In this document: positions 21,447-31,139 of the stretch, one piece after another
How positions within the stretch are numbered: the first letter of the stretch is position 1
How the letters are laid out: every line of letters begins with the position of its first letter
Source of the DNA: Maylandia zebra
Taxonomy: Eukaryota; Chordata; Actinopteri; Cichliformes; Cichlidae
Direction of reading: 5' to 3'
NCBI RefSeq assembly: GCF_041146795.1
Contig: NC_135175.1
Coordinates: forward strand, 31,552,536-31,616,535
DNA length: 64,000 nucleotides
Translations under genes and position numbers: made by a program
Notes under the pieces: model-generated
The model's database searches: none
Seen by the model: the letters and a program-made list of their open reading frames with translations, nothing else
Told to the model about the DNA's origin: nothing

Positions 21447-22025
21447 AAGCAGAGCGACACAGATGGATCCAGTTCTCAACCCTGTCATCACCGTGGTGGT
21501 GGGAAAGACTTTCATTGTGACCTCTGTGGAAAAACCTTCAGTCGGCAAAAGACCCTAAAAAGACATCAACGTAGACACACTGGAGAAGAACTGCAATACT
21601 GCAAAGAATGTGGGAGAAGCTTCACCACATCAGCTGAGTTAAAACAACATGACCTGATTCACAGTGGGGTTAAAAAGCACCTCTGTGATCAGTGTGGGTC
21701 ATCCTTCACCACTGCAGTCAACCTTAAAACACACAAACGAGTCCACACAGGAGAGAAACCATACAAGTGCAGACACTGTGACAAAAGCTTCTTACAATCA
21801 GGTAATCGTAACAGGCACGAACGTACACACATGGAAGGAAACTACAGCTGTGACCAGTGTGACAAGAGCTTCAGGAATCTCAGTTCATACTCCGAACACA
21901 AACGATCCCACGTTATTAATAAACTGTTTCACTGTTACCAATGTGCCCAAACATTCACCTCATTGTCTGCTCTGTGCAAACATCAGCGTGATCACTCAGG
22001 GCTGAAATCACTCCCATCACTGTGA
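21447..22025 (+). CDS. Zinc-finger gene A, exon 4: six fingers, tail truncated
   Basis: The acceptor is gtgtctttgtttag and the phase is 0. The frame reads KQSDTDGSSSQPCHHRGGGK, then six fingers: HCDLCGKTF, YCKECGRSF, LCDQCGSSF, KCRHCDKSF, SCDQCDKSF and HCYQCAQTF. It ends GLKSLPSL and TGA. Copy B continues past this point for 38 more residues. Copy A lacks GATCACAG at 22,020/22,021, which brings the TGA into frame. Some fingers have unusual spacers (MEGNYS, VINKLF), so the array is split into runs rather than being continuous canonical linkers. Homology to copy B is otherwise very close throughout. Confidence 0.9.
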   Translation, partial: KQSDTDGSSSQPCHHRGGGKDFHCDLCGKTFSRQKTLKRHQRRHTGEELQYCKECGRSFTTSAELKQHDLIHSGVKKHLCDQCGSSFTTAVNLKTHKRVHTGEKPYKCRHCDKSFLQSGNRNRHERTHMEGNYSCDQCDKSFRNLSSYSEHKRSHVINKLFHCYQCAQTFTSLSALCKHQRDHSGLKSLPSL

Positions 22026-22560
22026 ATCTGAAGAGACAGAAAGATCCTCTGGTTTCAGTGTCAGACTCAAAAAGCTTGAGATCAGGCTCCACAGAGTTCA
22101 GATAGAATCATTTAAACTTGTGTTGAACTGAACTGGTTGCTGGGCTGAACTTCTACATAATACAGATTTACATGAGATCTTATTTTCTGTTGTTTTACTG
22201 AGTCAGTTTTGTCCTTTTTTCTCTGTCCTGGTTTTGCTCGTCTGTAAATAATTGAAACTCAGTCAAATAGTTCATTGTTCTCCAGCAAAACGTTTTGGAA
22301 ACTCATGTTTAACCTTTAAACTCTGACATGTTTTAGCACACAAGGCTTCATCGGGGAGTTCACTCATGATTGGACCATGAGAATAAAGGTTTTTAGTTCT
22401 TTCAAAGAGAGTCTTGGAGGTGTTTGATGTTTCTGTTTTTCTACATAAAGCAAGAAAAATAGTTTCTTGCTTTATGTAGTGTGGAAGTTTTTAATGTTTC
22501 TTCATCTGTGATGTTCTTGAATGTGTTGACATGAAGATGGTACAAATAAACTGTCCTTTT
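22026..22560 (+). other. Gene A 3' UTR with poly-A signals
   Basis: Sequence up to about 22,133 matches the region in copy B that encodes the C-terminal tail, so it is former coding sequence now untranslated. AATAAA signals occur at about 22,383 and 22,546. An inverted pair gcaagaaa/tttcttgc sits at 22,449-22,474 and could form a hairpin (acataaagcaagaaa...tttcttgctttatgt). Confidence 0.5.
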
Positions 22561-23263
22561 AGCTTTAGCTCCTAATTTATTCATTATTTATGGATGTAGC
22601 ACAGCAGCAGTGTCTTGATTAACACATAGAGGGCTCGGGATCTGATGGTAAATAATGTTTTGTGTCCTTGTACACATCATACAGCTCAGCTGTTCCACAG
22701 ATATCAGGTTTACACAGTGGGATGGTTTGTAAGAACACAGCTCTCCTGTGGATAAATCCTTACTCTTAGCCTCAGGACCTCACACAGTCCCAGCAGGTTC
22801 GGTCAGAAGATTTATCCCTTATATCAAAACGTCACTGAGTCTCCTTTGCTGTGCTGTTTTCACAAAGAAACGTAAACTGAAGACCTGAACTTACAATGTT
22901 TTAATTAGTTTAGCAGATTCAGTGTCTCCATGATCAAATCTGCTGTTTTTGTGCTGCTGTTGGTAGAAAGCCGGTTAATGCTGAAATGAACTGGCTGCAT
23001 GCATCTCTGAATGTAAATTGGTGCACTATTAATAGATCACTCTGGAACGGTATCGTCACCATAATTTGCCCACTTAGTAAATCTCACTCATGGCCAAGAA
23101 ATTGAAATAAATCTTTTTTCCCTGCTGGATAGTGATCCACTGTAACTCTGCTCCTCCTTCCTGTTTAGGATTTCTGTGGCTGAAGTAAAATTCCCTCCAT
23201 CCATCACTTATCCCAGCTAACCCAAAGTAAAAGAAAGTTTTGCTCATCTTAAAAAAGCATTAC
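22561..23263. other. Intergenic, specific to copy A
   Basis: About 1.1 kb from 22,134 to 23,263 has no counterpart in copy B, where homology resumes directly at 48,830. No TE ends or ORFs were recognised, so it may be sequence deleted from copy B. Confidence 0.5.
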
Positions 23264-23498
23264 AATAATGGGCATTACCAATGCAAACTGAATAATACAG
23301 AAGATGAAAGAAGAGACTTTGATCAGTTAATAAAGCTCATGATCTTGATTCATTGTGGCTGCTACACAGATACTTCTGGGTCACTTCTCTCAGTTAGGAG
23401 CCTTCCTCACCAAACTGACTGTTGGACCACACCCCTGGTTTCATGAGAAGTTGTTTCAGCCATGATTTCTCTTCCTGTATTTCAGAGTAAAGACTGAA

Positions 23499-23858
23499 GT
23501 GACAAATGGAAACATGTTTAAAAAACGCAATGTGAGAGAGACGTTGAGGTCCTTAGAAGTTACCCTGGGTTTTTCTGTCACCCTGCTAGATGTTACACAC
23601 CTTGTTATTGGACTGATTTCTACTGCTGGACTACTCCTGGGGAGAGTAACAATACTCTTACTAATTAGCTCCCTTTCACACCTTTGGGGATATTTATTTT
23701 TGTGCTTGCAGCGCTGTGAGCCAGAACAGCGAGAGAAAAATCTGCAACAGCGACGAGCCGAATGCTTACGTGAATCGCAGCAGCTGCACATGTGCTACGC
23801 TGATTTAGAGGATATCTTTGCTCTGGATTTATATTTATACTTTTTCATTTCTATATGA
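23499..23858 (+). CDS. Unidentified hydrophobic ORF, copy A
   Basis: A 119-codon frame, not recognised. An acceptor-like sequence (ttcctgtatttcag) lies at 23,473-23,486 just upstream, so this may be an exon rather than a gene start. Residues about 22-70 are hydrophobic in two blocks (LEVTLGFSVTLLDVTHLVIG and VTILLLISSLSHLWGYLFL), followed by a charged, Gln/Arg-rich stretch (EPEQREKNLQQRRAE). This could be one or two membrane segments with a cytosolic helix. The copy at 49,009-49,419 agrees up to about residue 110 and then diverges. The opposite strand is also open over most of the region, so coding status is uncertain. Confidence 0.4.
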   Translation: MTNGNMFKKRNVRETLRSLEVTLGFSVTLLDVTHLVIGLISTAGLLLGRVTILLLISSLSHLWGYLFLCLQRCEPEQREKNLQQRRAECLRESQQLHMCYADLEDIFALDLYLYFFISI

Positions 23859-24022
23859 TTCTTCTTGCATCTAAACAAAGATGATTCAATTTGCTAAATT
23901 TTGATGGCATTTGTGCTTTGTTGTAAATGAGACGTAATATTTGCTCTTGGTTTGGTTCGCCTGTACTGAACCTTGCAGTACAACAGAAACCTAAAAACAT
24001 TATTTGTAGTTGTTATTCTTAG

Positions 24023-24147
24023 TTGTTCTGCTGCCTAAATACCACAGGGTGTAATTATGAAGTTATTGAGCTGCACATACTTTACGACCTGCTTAAGTCC
24101 GAGGTCACAGCGTCTGTAGAGCAGCTGGAACATAATGAAGTCTACAA
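24023..24147 (+). other. Unrecognised short ORF/possible exon in arm
   Basis: A frame reading GCNYEVIELHILYDLLKSEV and onward to HNEVYK is preceded by a cacag acceptor-like site and followed by AAG|gttaaag. It is preserved in the right arm at 63,750-63,877 with conservative changes. I do not recognise the protein, and the donor is weak. Confidence 0.25.
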
Positions 24148-24959
24148 GGTTAAAGTTTTCTCTTCAGTTATTGTTCTTTCTGCTGCTTGGTTTGATGAAT
24201 CTGAGAGCTTTTGTTTTTATTATTGTTATTATAATTATTATTAATATTTTACTCTCTAGAAGCTTTAAAATAGTGTTTGTGTTTGAAAAAATAAATTCAA
24301 GAATAGAACAGAAACATCTGTCCTTCTGAAAATCGCCCAAAGGCACGGAGACAAACTCAAAGGATGCAACCTGTAACTTTCTCTTCCTTCATGTCAGCAC
24401 CATCATTGATTATTTATAGTAAATGCATATAGCAACAGTAACACTTTAGTTTGGATTTCATGATTTCTGTAACTGGAAAATATTTTGTTTAAAGACAGAA
24501 GTGAGTGCGTAGTTGCAACATTAAAGTGAAATATTAATTAATGAGCATTAAGTATATTTGTTGCTTAAGCGTTTGCACTATAACTTAAGTAGGATTATAA
24601 CTTTTAAGCAAGGAAAGATTTCAGATATTTAGTTCACTGTTTCAGTCATTGTATATGAAATTAAAAAATTTACGTTGGTCAAATATGATCCTCTAAATCA
24701 AATAAGTTTGAAAAATACTTTTTTAAATTTCCTTTTTGAAAATAAATGATGTATTTTTAAATGTCACAACAAATTTTCACAAAAAGTAACTAATAATTAA
24801 AACCAGTTAAACAAAATAAAACGATTTAAAAATAAAATTTTTGAATCATGCTTAACCAAATGCCAGGATGGAGAGCTGAACCTAAAGTATACGTAGAAAG
24901 ATTTCAACATTTGAGCAGATTGTCCAGTTTTTAATGTTTTTATCACATATAAATGTCAC

Positions 24960-25215
24960 AGTAGTGGGTCCTGGCCCAATGCTTTGTGTTTTTCATTTAA
25001 TATTCTTTGACTATTGTTTTTCTTGGTTTTTGTTATTCTTATTTATCAGGCTCTCAGTAATCTTAGTTCTCCCTGCCTCAGTGTTCTTCTTAGCCTGTGT
25101 TTAGTTTCTGTTCCCGTGTCCCACGTTTCATCATTTCATGTCGAGTCACCCCTGTCTCTATGTTCCCTGTTTCTCCCCAGTCAGCCCCGCCTCCCTCGGG
25201 CACTCATGTGTGATA
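24960..25215 (+). repeat. Unclassified repeat (gggtcctggccca end)
   Basis: Starts near gtcacagtagtgggtcctggcc and ends near gatatagagtaataaacctg. The same segment is in the right arm (62,680-62,965). It resembles the purine-rich repeat around the hAT at 1,300-3,602 in reverse orientation. Confidence 0.35.
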
Positions 25216-25744
25216 TAGAGTAATAAACCTGACTACATTTTCTACACTCTCTTTATTACCTGTTACTTTAAAATTCATACACTAATTATGTCTGCCCACC
25301 TCTCTAATGTGAAGGTCAAAGGTCAACATCCCAGTGACATAAGAATAATCCCAAAGGGGCAAGGGGAGCGGTTAATTTAGCATATTTAGCATTAAGGGTA
25401 CAGCAAGGATATACTTTTACTTATTGTGGCAGGGGTGTGGTCTCTGGCCTGCTGCAGTGGAGGCTGGTGGTGGGACGTTGGACGGCACAGGTGAGGGTGA
25501 TGGAACTCATGACTCTCCCCTTTATAGTGACTGAGGAGACTGGCGTGGGGGAAGCGTGTAGTGGAGGAAGCCGAGGAGAGAGCTGGTTTCTGGCTACAAA
25601 GACGGCGTCAAACCAGAAAAGATTGCTTGTGGTCAAATAATGTGTCAATCACCTCTGAATCAAACTCTGTATGGGTCAGTTCATTTCACAGTATTGTTTA
25701 GTATATCTTCACTTGTCTCACTCTCCTTCTGTTCTGTCCATCAG

Positions 25745-25861
25745 GACGATCCTCAGCGCTTACACAGATCCTCCATCGATGTTTTGGATCCAATCAGTGA
25801 TCAGTTCTACGAGGAGGCCTGGATGTTCACCAGCGCTCGCTACAACTCCATCTACAGGAAG
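25745..25861 (+). pseudogene. Phospholipase D1-like penultimate exon (left arm)
   Basis: A 117-bp exon, 39 codons in phase 0, lies between acceptor tctgtccatcag and donor AAG|gtgagtg. The peptide includes DPISDQFYEEAW and SARYNSIYRK, matching the C-terminal region of PLD1-type phospholipase D (DPxSDxFxxExW...xIYxKVF). PLD1 hydrolyses phosphatidylcholine to phosphatidic acid on membranes, but the two catalytic HKD domains are encoded upstream and are absent here. The exon itself is intact; the next exon is frameshifted, so the locus is a pseudogene fragment. Confidence 0.68.
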
Positions 25862-26257
25862 GTGAGTGTACTCCTTTGTATTCAGATGAACTTTCTTTTT
25901 TAAAATACATTTTCATATATGAGCTTTCTATTATTTCATGGGCAATGTAATCAATATTAAAATTACAAGCATATCAACAAAGGTAAAGCTGATTTTTTTT
26001 TCCACTTGCTGTCACACAGTCATGGAGGAATACAATTAATCCCTAATTTGTCTGTGAAGGTTCTCAGTCATCCAGGTCATCGTAGTCAAAGGAGCTTGCA
26101 AAGAAAAGCGTCTGGACTTCTTTAAGCTACTTGAAGACGTTTCACCTCTCATCCGAGAAGCTTCTTCAGTTCTAAGGTCAAATGGTGGAGAGTCCCAGAT
26201 ATAAACCTAGTGGGAGTAACCCCACACAGAGGGACAAAAGGACCCCCTGATGATCCT

Positions 26258-26680
26258 CTAATCGCCTGAGACAAGGTGTGAAACTGGGTGTGGGTCCCAA
26301 TCAGCCAGAGTTTCGGGTGAGTTCATTGTGAAACCTGGCCCCACCTTATCATGCAAATTCCTGAGATCAGATGGCCCAGGATGTGAGTGGGCGTTAAGGC
26401 GTCTGGGAAGGGATCTCAAAACTGGATTATAGATGGCAGAGAGTTGGTGTTGTAAACCACCGCCTCTGTTCAAAGATGGTCGCTCACAGTGGACATAGAT
26501 GGCTTCTTTCACTCCTCTTTCAAACCATCTGTCCTCTCTGTCCAAAATGTGAACATTGGCATCCTCGAAAGAGTGACCTTTATCCTTAAGATGCAGATGG
26601 ACTGCTGAGTCTTGTCCTGTGGAGGTGGCTCTTCTATGTTGTGCCATGCGCTTGTGAAGTGGCTGTTTGGTCTCTCCAAT
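26258..26680 (-). pseudogene. Penelope-like GIY-YIG endonuclease domain
   Basis: Minus-strand frame with CNIGETKQPLHKRMAQHRR, HLHLKDKGHSFEDANVHILD and ERPSLNRGGG, ending HPVSHLVSGD. The NIGETK motif corresponds to the second half of the GIY-YIG signature, with the usual downstream Arg and the Glu/Asn motif. The reverse transcriptase upstream is absent because the element is truncated at the hairpin centre. It is homologous to the fragment at 2-385. Confidence 0.78.
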
Positions 26681-26717
26681 GTTACATTGGAGAGACCAAA
26701 CAGCCACTTCACAAGCG
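26649..26717. repeat. Perfect 34-bp hairpin with 1-nt spacer
   Basis: 26,649-26,682 and 26,684-26,717 are exact reverse complements around a single T at 26,683. The core reads ...tctctccaatgt-t-acattggagaga.... It marks the head-to-head junction of the Penelope copies. Confidence 0.97.
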
Positions 26718-27022
26718 TCCCTCTGTGGGGGGTTACTCCCACTAGGTTTATATCTGGGACTCTCCACCATTTGACCTTAGAACTGAAGAAGCTTCTCGGA
26801 TGAGAGGTGAAACGTCTTCAAGTAACTTAAAGAAGTCCAGACGCTTTTCTTTGCAAATCCCTAATTTCCTTTGGGATTAATAAAGTATTCTGATTCTGAA
26901 TACAATAAATACATAATCAATCATAGATCCTGAACAATGAGATTAAAAGAAAGTCTGTGGCTCTAAAAACTAAACAGTATAAAGACATGCTCCAAGCTGC
27001 TTTTTCTCTCCTACTCCTCTAG

Positions 27023-27228
27023 GTTTTCCACTGTCGGCCATCCAGAGATGCTGGAGGGCTACCTGGCCAATGCTGGCCTACGCAAAGAGGTCCCGGCTCG
27101 GGCTCGGAGGAGCTGAAGAAGATCCTTGCCTTCCTCGTCAGTTTCCTCTTCAGTTCATGTCCCAACAAAACCTGCTTTCACCTATTAGCTCCAAAGAGGC
27201 TATAGTGCCCGTGGAGGTCTGGACCTGA
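27023..27228 (+). pseudogene. Phospholipase D1-like last exon, frameshifted (left arm)
   Basis: Acceptor ctcctctag at 27,022. Pieces of the conserved PLD C-terminus appear in different frames: VFHCRPS, then MLEGYLANAGLRKEVPARA, then EELKKILAFLVSF, then LQFMSQQNLLSP and KEAIVPVEVWT followed by TGA at 27,226. The terminal EVWT is the hallmark PLD1/PLD2 ending, and KEAIVP fits PLD1 better. At least two frameshifts separate these pieces, including loss of one base in the Phe-Pro-Leu codons at about 27,148. The exon length is 206 bp, not a multiple of three. The same lesions occur in the right arm. Confidence 0.7.
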
Positions 27229-29199
27229 GGCCTGTGCTCATCACGTGGAAGGTGAATAGAAAACACTCTGACACCATTCTGGAGGTCTGACGGGACTCTG
27301 ACCAAAACACAGATGAAATAAAACTTGTGGCTGGAGTTTTTAAAATCTCTTTTTCACCTCATAGATTAATGCTCATGATTGCATGTTAGCAAGACAGCAT
27401 CTGCCCAAGGTGAAACTCTCAGGATGACATTTACTCTTAAACTGTTATCTGGTTAAGACTACTTGAGGAGATCTTAGTAGCGAGTATGTGGATTTAGTCT
27501 CTTCACCAACAGCAGACAGACCCATGCCAAGAAAGCAGACATGTTCACAGAGAAAGCAGAGAGCAGAGATTGGAAAAAGCTAAAAAGAAAACGCTGCAGC
27601 TTTAGACGACTATCTGCCTGTAAGGCTGAAAAATTCCAGTTACGCTCTATTTTGGAAAAGGTCCCAGTTTTGGTAACCTGGATTTTTATTTCTCCTCTTC
27701 TGCTACAGATGTTGACTGTGACCTCAGAGGCCAACTGGACCACAAAGCTGCAACAGGATTGAGGGAGAGGAGTCTTCATCCAGCTTCAAAGAAAACATCT
27801 AGGTAAAGTGATGTGGATCAGTGGATAAAAGTCTCCACTTTCAAAGGAGATACTCTGAGAGAGAGAGAGACTATCTGAGCCATTTTAGCCCAAATTATAG
27901 TACTTTATAGTACAGCAACACTTTTAAAGGACAAAAATTAACATAAACTTTGACTGTAATACAAACAAAGTATTGCATGTGTTTTTTAAAACTGTTCCTC
28001 AGATGGGCAGGATATCACTATTAGACTGTCCCACCAGCCAACTTCAACAAAAGAACACAGCAGCATTCAGTGATCAGCACAGATGAGCTTGTTCCTTTAA
28101 CACTCAGCATCTGATCCCTGTTGGTCTGTGTGCTTCTGCTTTTGGTCAGTTAGAAACCCTGCAGTAACCTCACCCAACACTGTGTCTTCTTGTTCGCCTC
28201 AACGTTGAAGTGTCAAATGTCAAACATCTGGAAAGGAAACCACACCAGTGTACTGTGATGCTTCACCAACATGTGGCTGACGCTGGTTCTGCCTTTCATG
28301 CTGACATCACCAGAGAGCACCGCCCACCTCAGGACCTCCCCTGTCATGTATTGAACAGGATGATTATGAAGATGACCGAGTGCAAATAAGACTGTAAAAA
28401 TCCACGACCAGAATGTTTAGATGCTTTCTAATTATTCATGAATATCATGAGTGTTTGTGTGTTTTGTCTTTTCTTTCCTGACGTTTGTTACTAACAAAGA
28501 CAGTTTACGCTCTGTATGTGTTTTCATCCTTACCAGCCACACTCTAACTGCAATTAAGAAAACAAACTTTAGAAATTGTCGACTCAGTGACTTCATAAAA
28601 TATTTAAGTGGTTCAGGTAGAGCCAGTTTTTAAATGACCATGAACACTTACCTTATTGTATCTGTACAGCATGTTTTTCTATTAGACAGATTTGTAACAG
28701 AGGCCTTGCTCTCAGTAAGTTTGAAGTCATTTTCTGATTTATTTTGTAATCTCTGACCTTTGTACATCCTGCTCAGTTTGCATGCTGCCTTTAGGAGTTT
28801 CTGTCTTTTGTATTTGAAGATAATTCATTGAATATACTCTGCTGCTTCCCTTTGGTGCCTCACACATCACTTTGTCAAGTTTTTCAGTGTCATTTTTTTA
28901 TAGCTGTTTGAATTCTCTGTATGTTTGACCCTGTAGACTGTTTAATGGACTGCTCGTCTTCCTGTTTGTAACCACTGCCTGTTTACGACTAAAGATTTGG
29001 ATTTTTGACTTTAATACAGCCTCTGCGTGTCGTCCCTTTGTGACCTCGTCCTCTGTGAATGTGTCACAGATGTTTTCATTATAATAACACAGCTTTCCCA
29101 CAGTGGCTTGCAGCAGCAAAGCTTCAGATTAACACAGTGATTTTATATTCAGAATTATTCTGACAGTGGGCCACTGTGAATTGTGATCTTTCATGAGGT

Positions 29200-29340
29200 C
29201 AATTTTAAAGTTCAGTATTTCAAAGCAGGAGCTATGAACAGTCATCATGTTGGCATTAGAATTATTATTATTAATCATTATTAATAATGTTGTTACTCAT
29301 AACTTTTATTAGTATACATGAATTTTATCAATAGTAAAAA
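29200..29340. repeat. AT-rich (TTA)n-like segment in arm
   Basis: Short attattattattaatcattattaataatg run. It is expanded slightly in the right arm (58,852-58,876). Confidence 0.7.
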
Positions 29341-29779
29341 AATAATGAATAATTCATGTCTAACTTTCATTGTGTTTTGTATATTAATTATATTTAAATA
29401 GAGATGTTGACCATAACTGTACAGTAGCATACTAAAACAAGCATCAATGTAACATACATTAATGGTCCAAGCTGTCATAAATGGGGAGCCTGATCCTTTA
29501 TTATGAAAATATGACGAGTATTTTTCTTGTCAGTTGGGAAGAAGTTGGTCTTCTTTTTTCCTTTTCTGTTATAATTGAAACTCTGATCAAACCTACTCAT
29601 GTTTACAGCAGGTAAAAGCAACTGACAGTCCATGGCATTGTTGTTTGTAGATGTGCAGTGTAGTGGGAGCATAAATCAAAATGAAATAAAACAGTAACAT
29701 TTATGTAATAAAACATTTTAATGAAAATGATTAGACCCTTTATAAACTTTAAAAGGATCTGAAAACAACACTTTTTAAA

Positions 29780-30965
29780 ACAGTATCTTGGGGTGTAGGT
29801 GGTCAAAATAGAAAACTGAGCTGAGGATTTAAGTTCAATCCATCTATTCATTAAACTTAGGAGGAAGAAATGTCAGGCTGGTTGTTGTGGAAGTTTTCCA
29901 CTTAAATAAACCAAAAGAGTCTCCCTGAGCCTAGCATGGCTCTCAGTTAAATACCTTCTCCAGGAACAAAAGGCAGTACACAGCTGTTTCACACCTTAAG
30001 GTTCACACTCCCTTGCTACCTCCCAGAGTCCTCAAAGAGACAAAAGACTCTTCCTGTGGAGTGGTCTGCTTCTCCAACTTCCTTATTACAGTATGGGTGT
30101 CAGACATGTTAAAATCCAGTGGCACCAAGGCATTATACAATAAAATAATTTGATTAATACACAAGTAAAAGAAATTCCTATACACGAGCAGGATTTTGAA
30201 TTCAATTCTGGATTTAACAGGAAGCCAATGAAGGGAAACCAATACAGGAGAAATATGCTCTCTCTTTCTAGTCCCTGTCAGGACTCTTGCTGCAGCATTT
30301 TGGATTAACTGAAGGCTTTTCATGGAGTTTTTAGGACATCCTGATAATAATGAATTACAGTCGTCCAGCCTGGAAGTAATAAATGCATGAGCTAGTTTTT
30401 CAGCGTCACTCTGAGACAGGATTTTTCTAATTTTAGAGATGTTGCGCAAATGGAAGAAAGCAGTCCTACATATTTGTTTAATATGTGCATTGAAGGACAT
30501 GTCTTGGTCAAAAATGACTTCAAGTTTCCTCACAATGTTACTGGAGGCCGAGGTAATGCCATCCAGAGTAAGAATCTGGTTAGATACCATATTTCAGGAA
30601 TCAGAAAATATTACAAGATTTTCAGGGCTGAGTAAAATAACCTGTTTTATCTGAATTAAGAAAAAAAAAAGTTAGTGGCCATCCAGGTCTTTATGTCTTT
30701 AAGACATTCCTGCAGTTTAACTAATTGGTGTGTGTTACCTGGCTTCATGGATAGATAGAGCTCCGTGTCATCTGCATAGCAGTGAAAATTTATGCTATGT
30801 CTTCTAATGATGCTGCCTATGGGAAGCATGTTTAATGTGAACAGAATTGGTCCTCGCACTAAACCTTGTGGAACACCATGATTGACCTTAGTGTGTGAAG
30901 AGGACTCTCCATTTAGGTGCACAAATTGGAGTCTATTAGATAGATATGATTCAAACCACTGCAGC
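29780..30965 (-). pseudogene. L2-type LINE ORF2, 3' half
   Basis: Minus-strand frames at 30,922-30,656 (GVPQGLVRGPILF, then CYADDTELYLSM) and 30,590-30,003 (FDQDMSFNAHIKQICRTAFF, then ITSRLDDCNSLL and NAAARVLTGTRK, LHWLPVKSRIEFKILL). The YADD box, carrying two catalytic aspartates of reverse transcriptase, is intact, but stops and a poly-A-like expansion (30,660-30,671) break the frame. The order and motifs are those of fish L2-clade elements. The 5' half is missing. Confidence 0.82.
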
Positions 30966-31139
30966 GCTGTAAATTAAATTAATTTGTGGCCACATTCAAA
31001 AGGACTTCTCCCTGTGACTTTGTCTTTAATAGCGTTTAATGAGTGGTCTTCACAAAAACTGCTTCTTCACTTAGTAGTTGACAACAGACCTTAATCTAGA
31101 GGTTTAAGATTACCATTAAGATTACCATTTCGTAATCTT

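Larger units (their letters stand above)
26051..26858 (-). mobile_element. Penelope-like element, head-to-head partial copies
   Basis: Both outer ends carry the same element 3' terminus in opposite orientation (gaagacgtttcacctctc at 26,132-26,149 and gagaggtgaaacgtcttc at 26,802-26,819). The two partial copies meet at 26,683. The left, longer copy runs on the minus strand and encodes the GIY-YIG domain. The right, shorter copy runs on the plus strand and skips most of the coding region. Penelope-like elements often insert as such inverted 5'-truncated pairs. Confidence 0.82.
26037..26897. mobile_element. Nested retroposon insertion, left arm only
   Basis: GAATACAAT occurs at 26,028-26,036 and 26,898-26,906. 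The right arm has a single copy (about 61,874-61,884) and no insert. The insert is a short LINE tail (taatccctaattt...cctttgggattaataaagtattctgattct) interrupted by a Penelope-like element whose own duplication is about ATCCCTAATTT (26,040-26,050 and 26,859-26,869). So a 5'-truncated LINE tail inserted first and the Penelope element entered it later. Confidence 0.85.
23921..29772. repeat. Left arm of large inverted repeat
   Basis: This block is the reverse complement of about 58,327-63,980. The outer junction lies between ttgtt and gtaaatgagac on the left. The inner match ends at gatctgaaaacaa. Identity is high throughout (only scattered substitutions in segments compared by eye). Differences from the right arm are discrete: an insertion at 26,037-26,897 here, 656 bp at 28,545-29,200 present only here, and a duplication plus SINE only in the right arm. 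The spacer between arms is about 28.5 kb. Confidence 0.93.

Noticed and set aside
21307-21558. Frames at 21,307-21,558, 21,664-22,005, 47,973-48,224, 48,444-48,671 and 49,566-49,937
   Set aside because: Alternative frames over the zinc-finger exon 4. The C2H2 frame is clearly the coding one.
23456-23791. Minus-strand 111-codon frame, also at 49,014-49,349
   Set aside because: Overlaps the plus-strand hydrophobic frame that follows an acceptor-like site. No domain was recognised, so I kept the plus strand as the better candidate without certainty.
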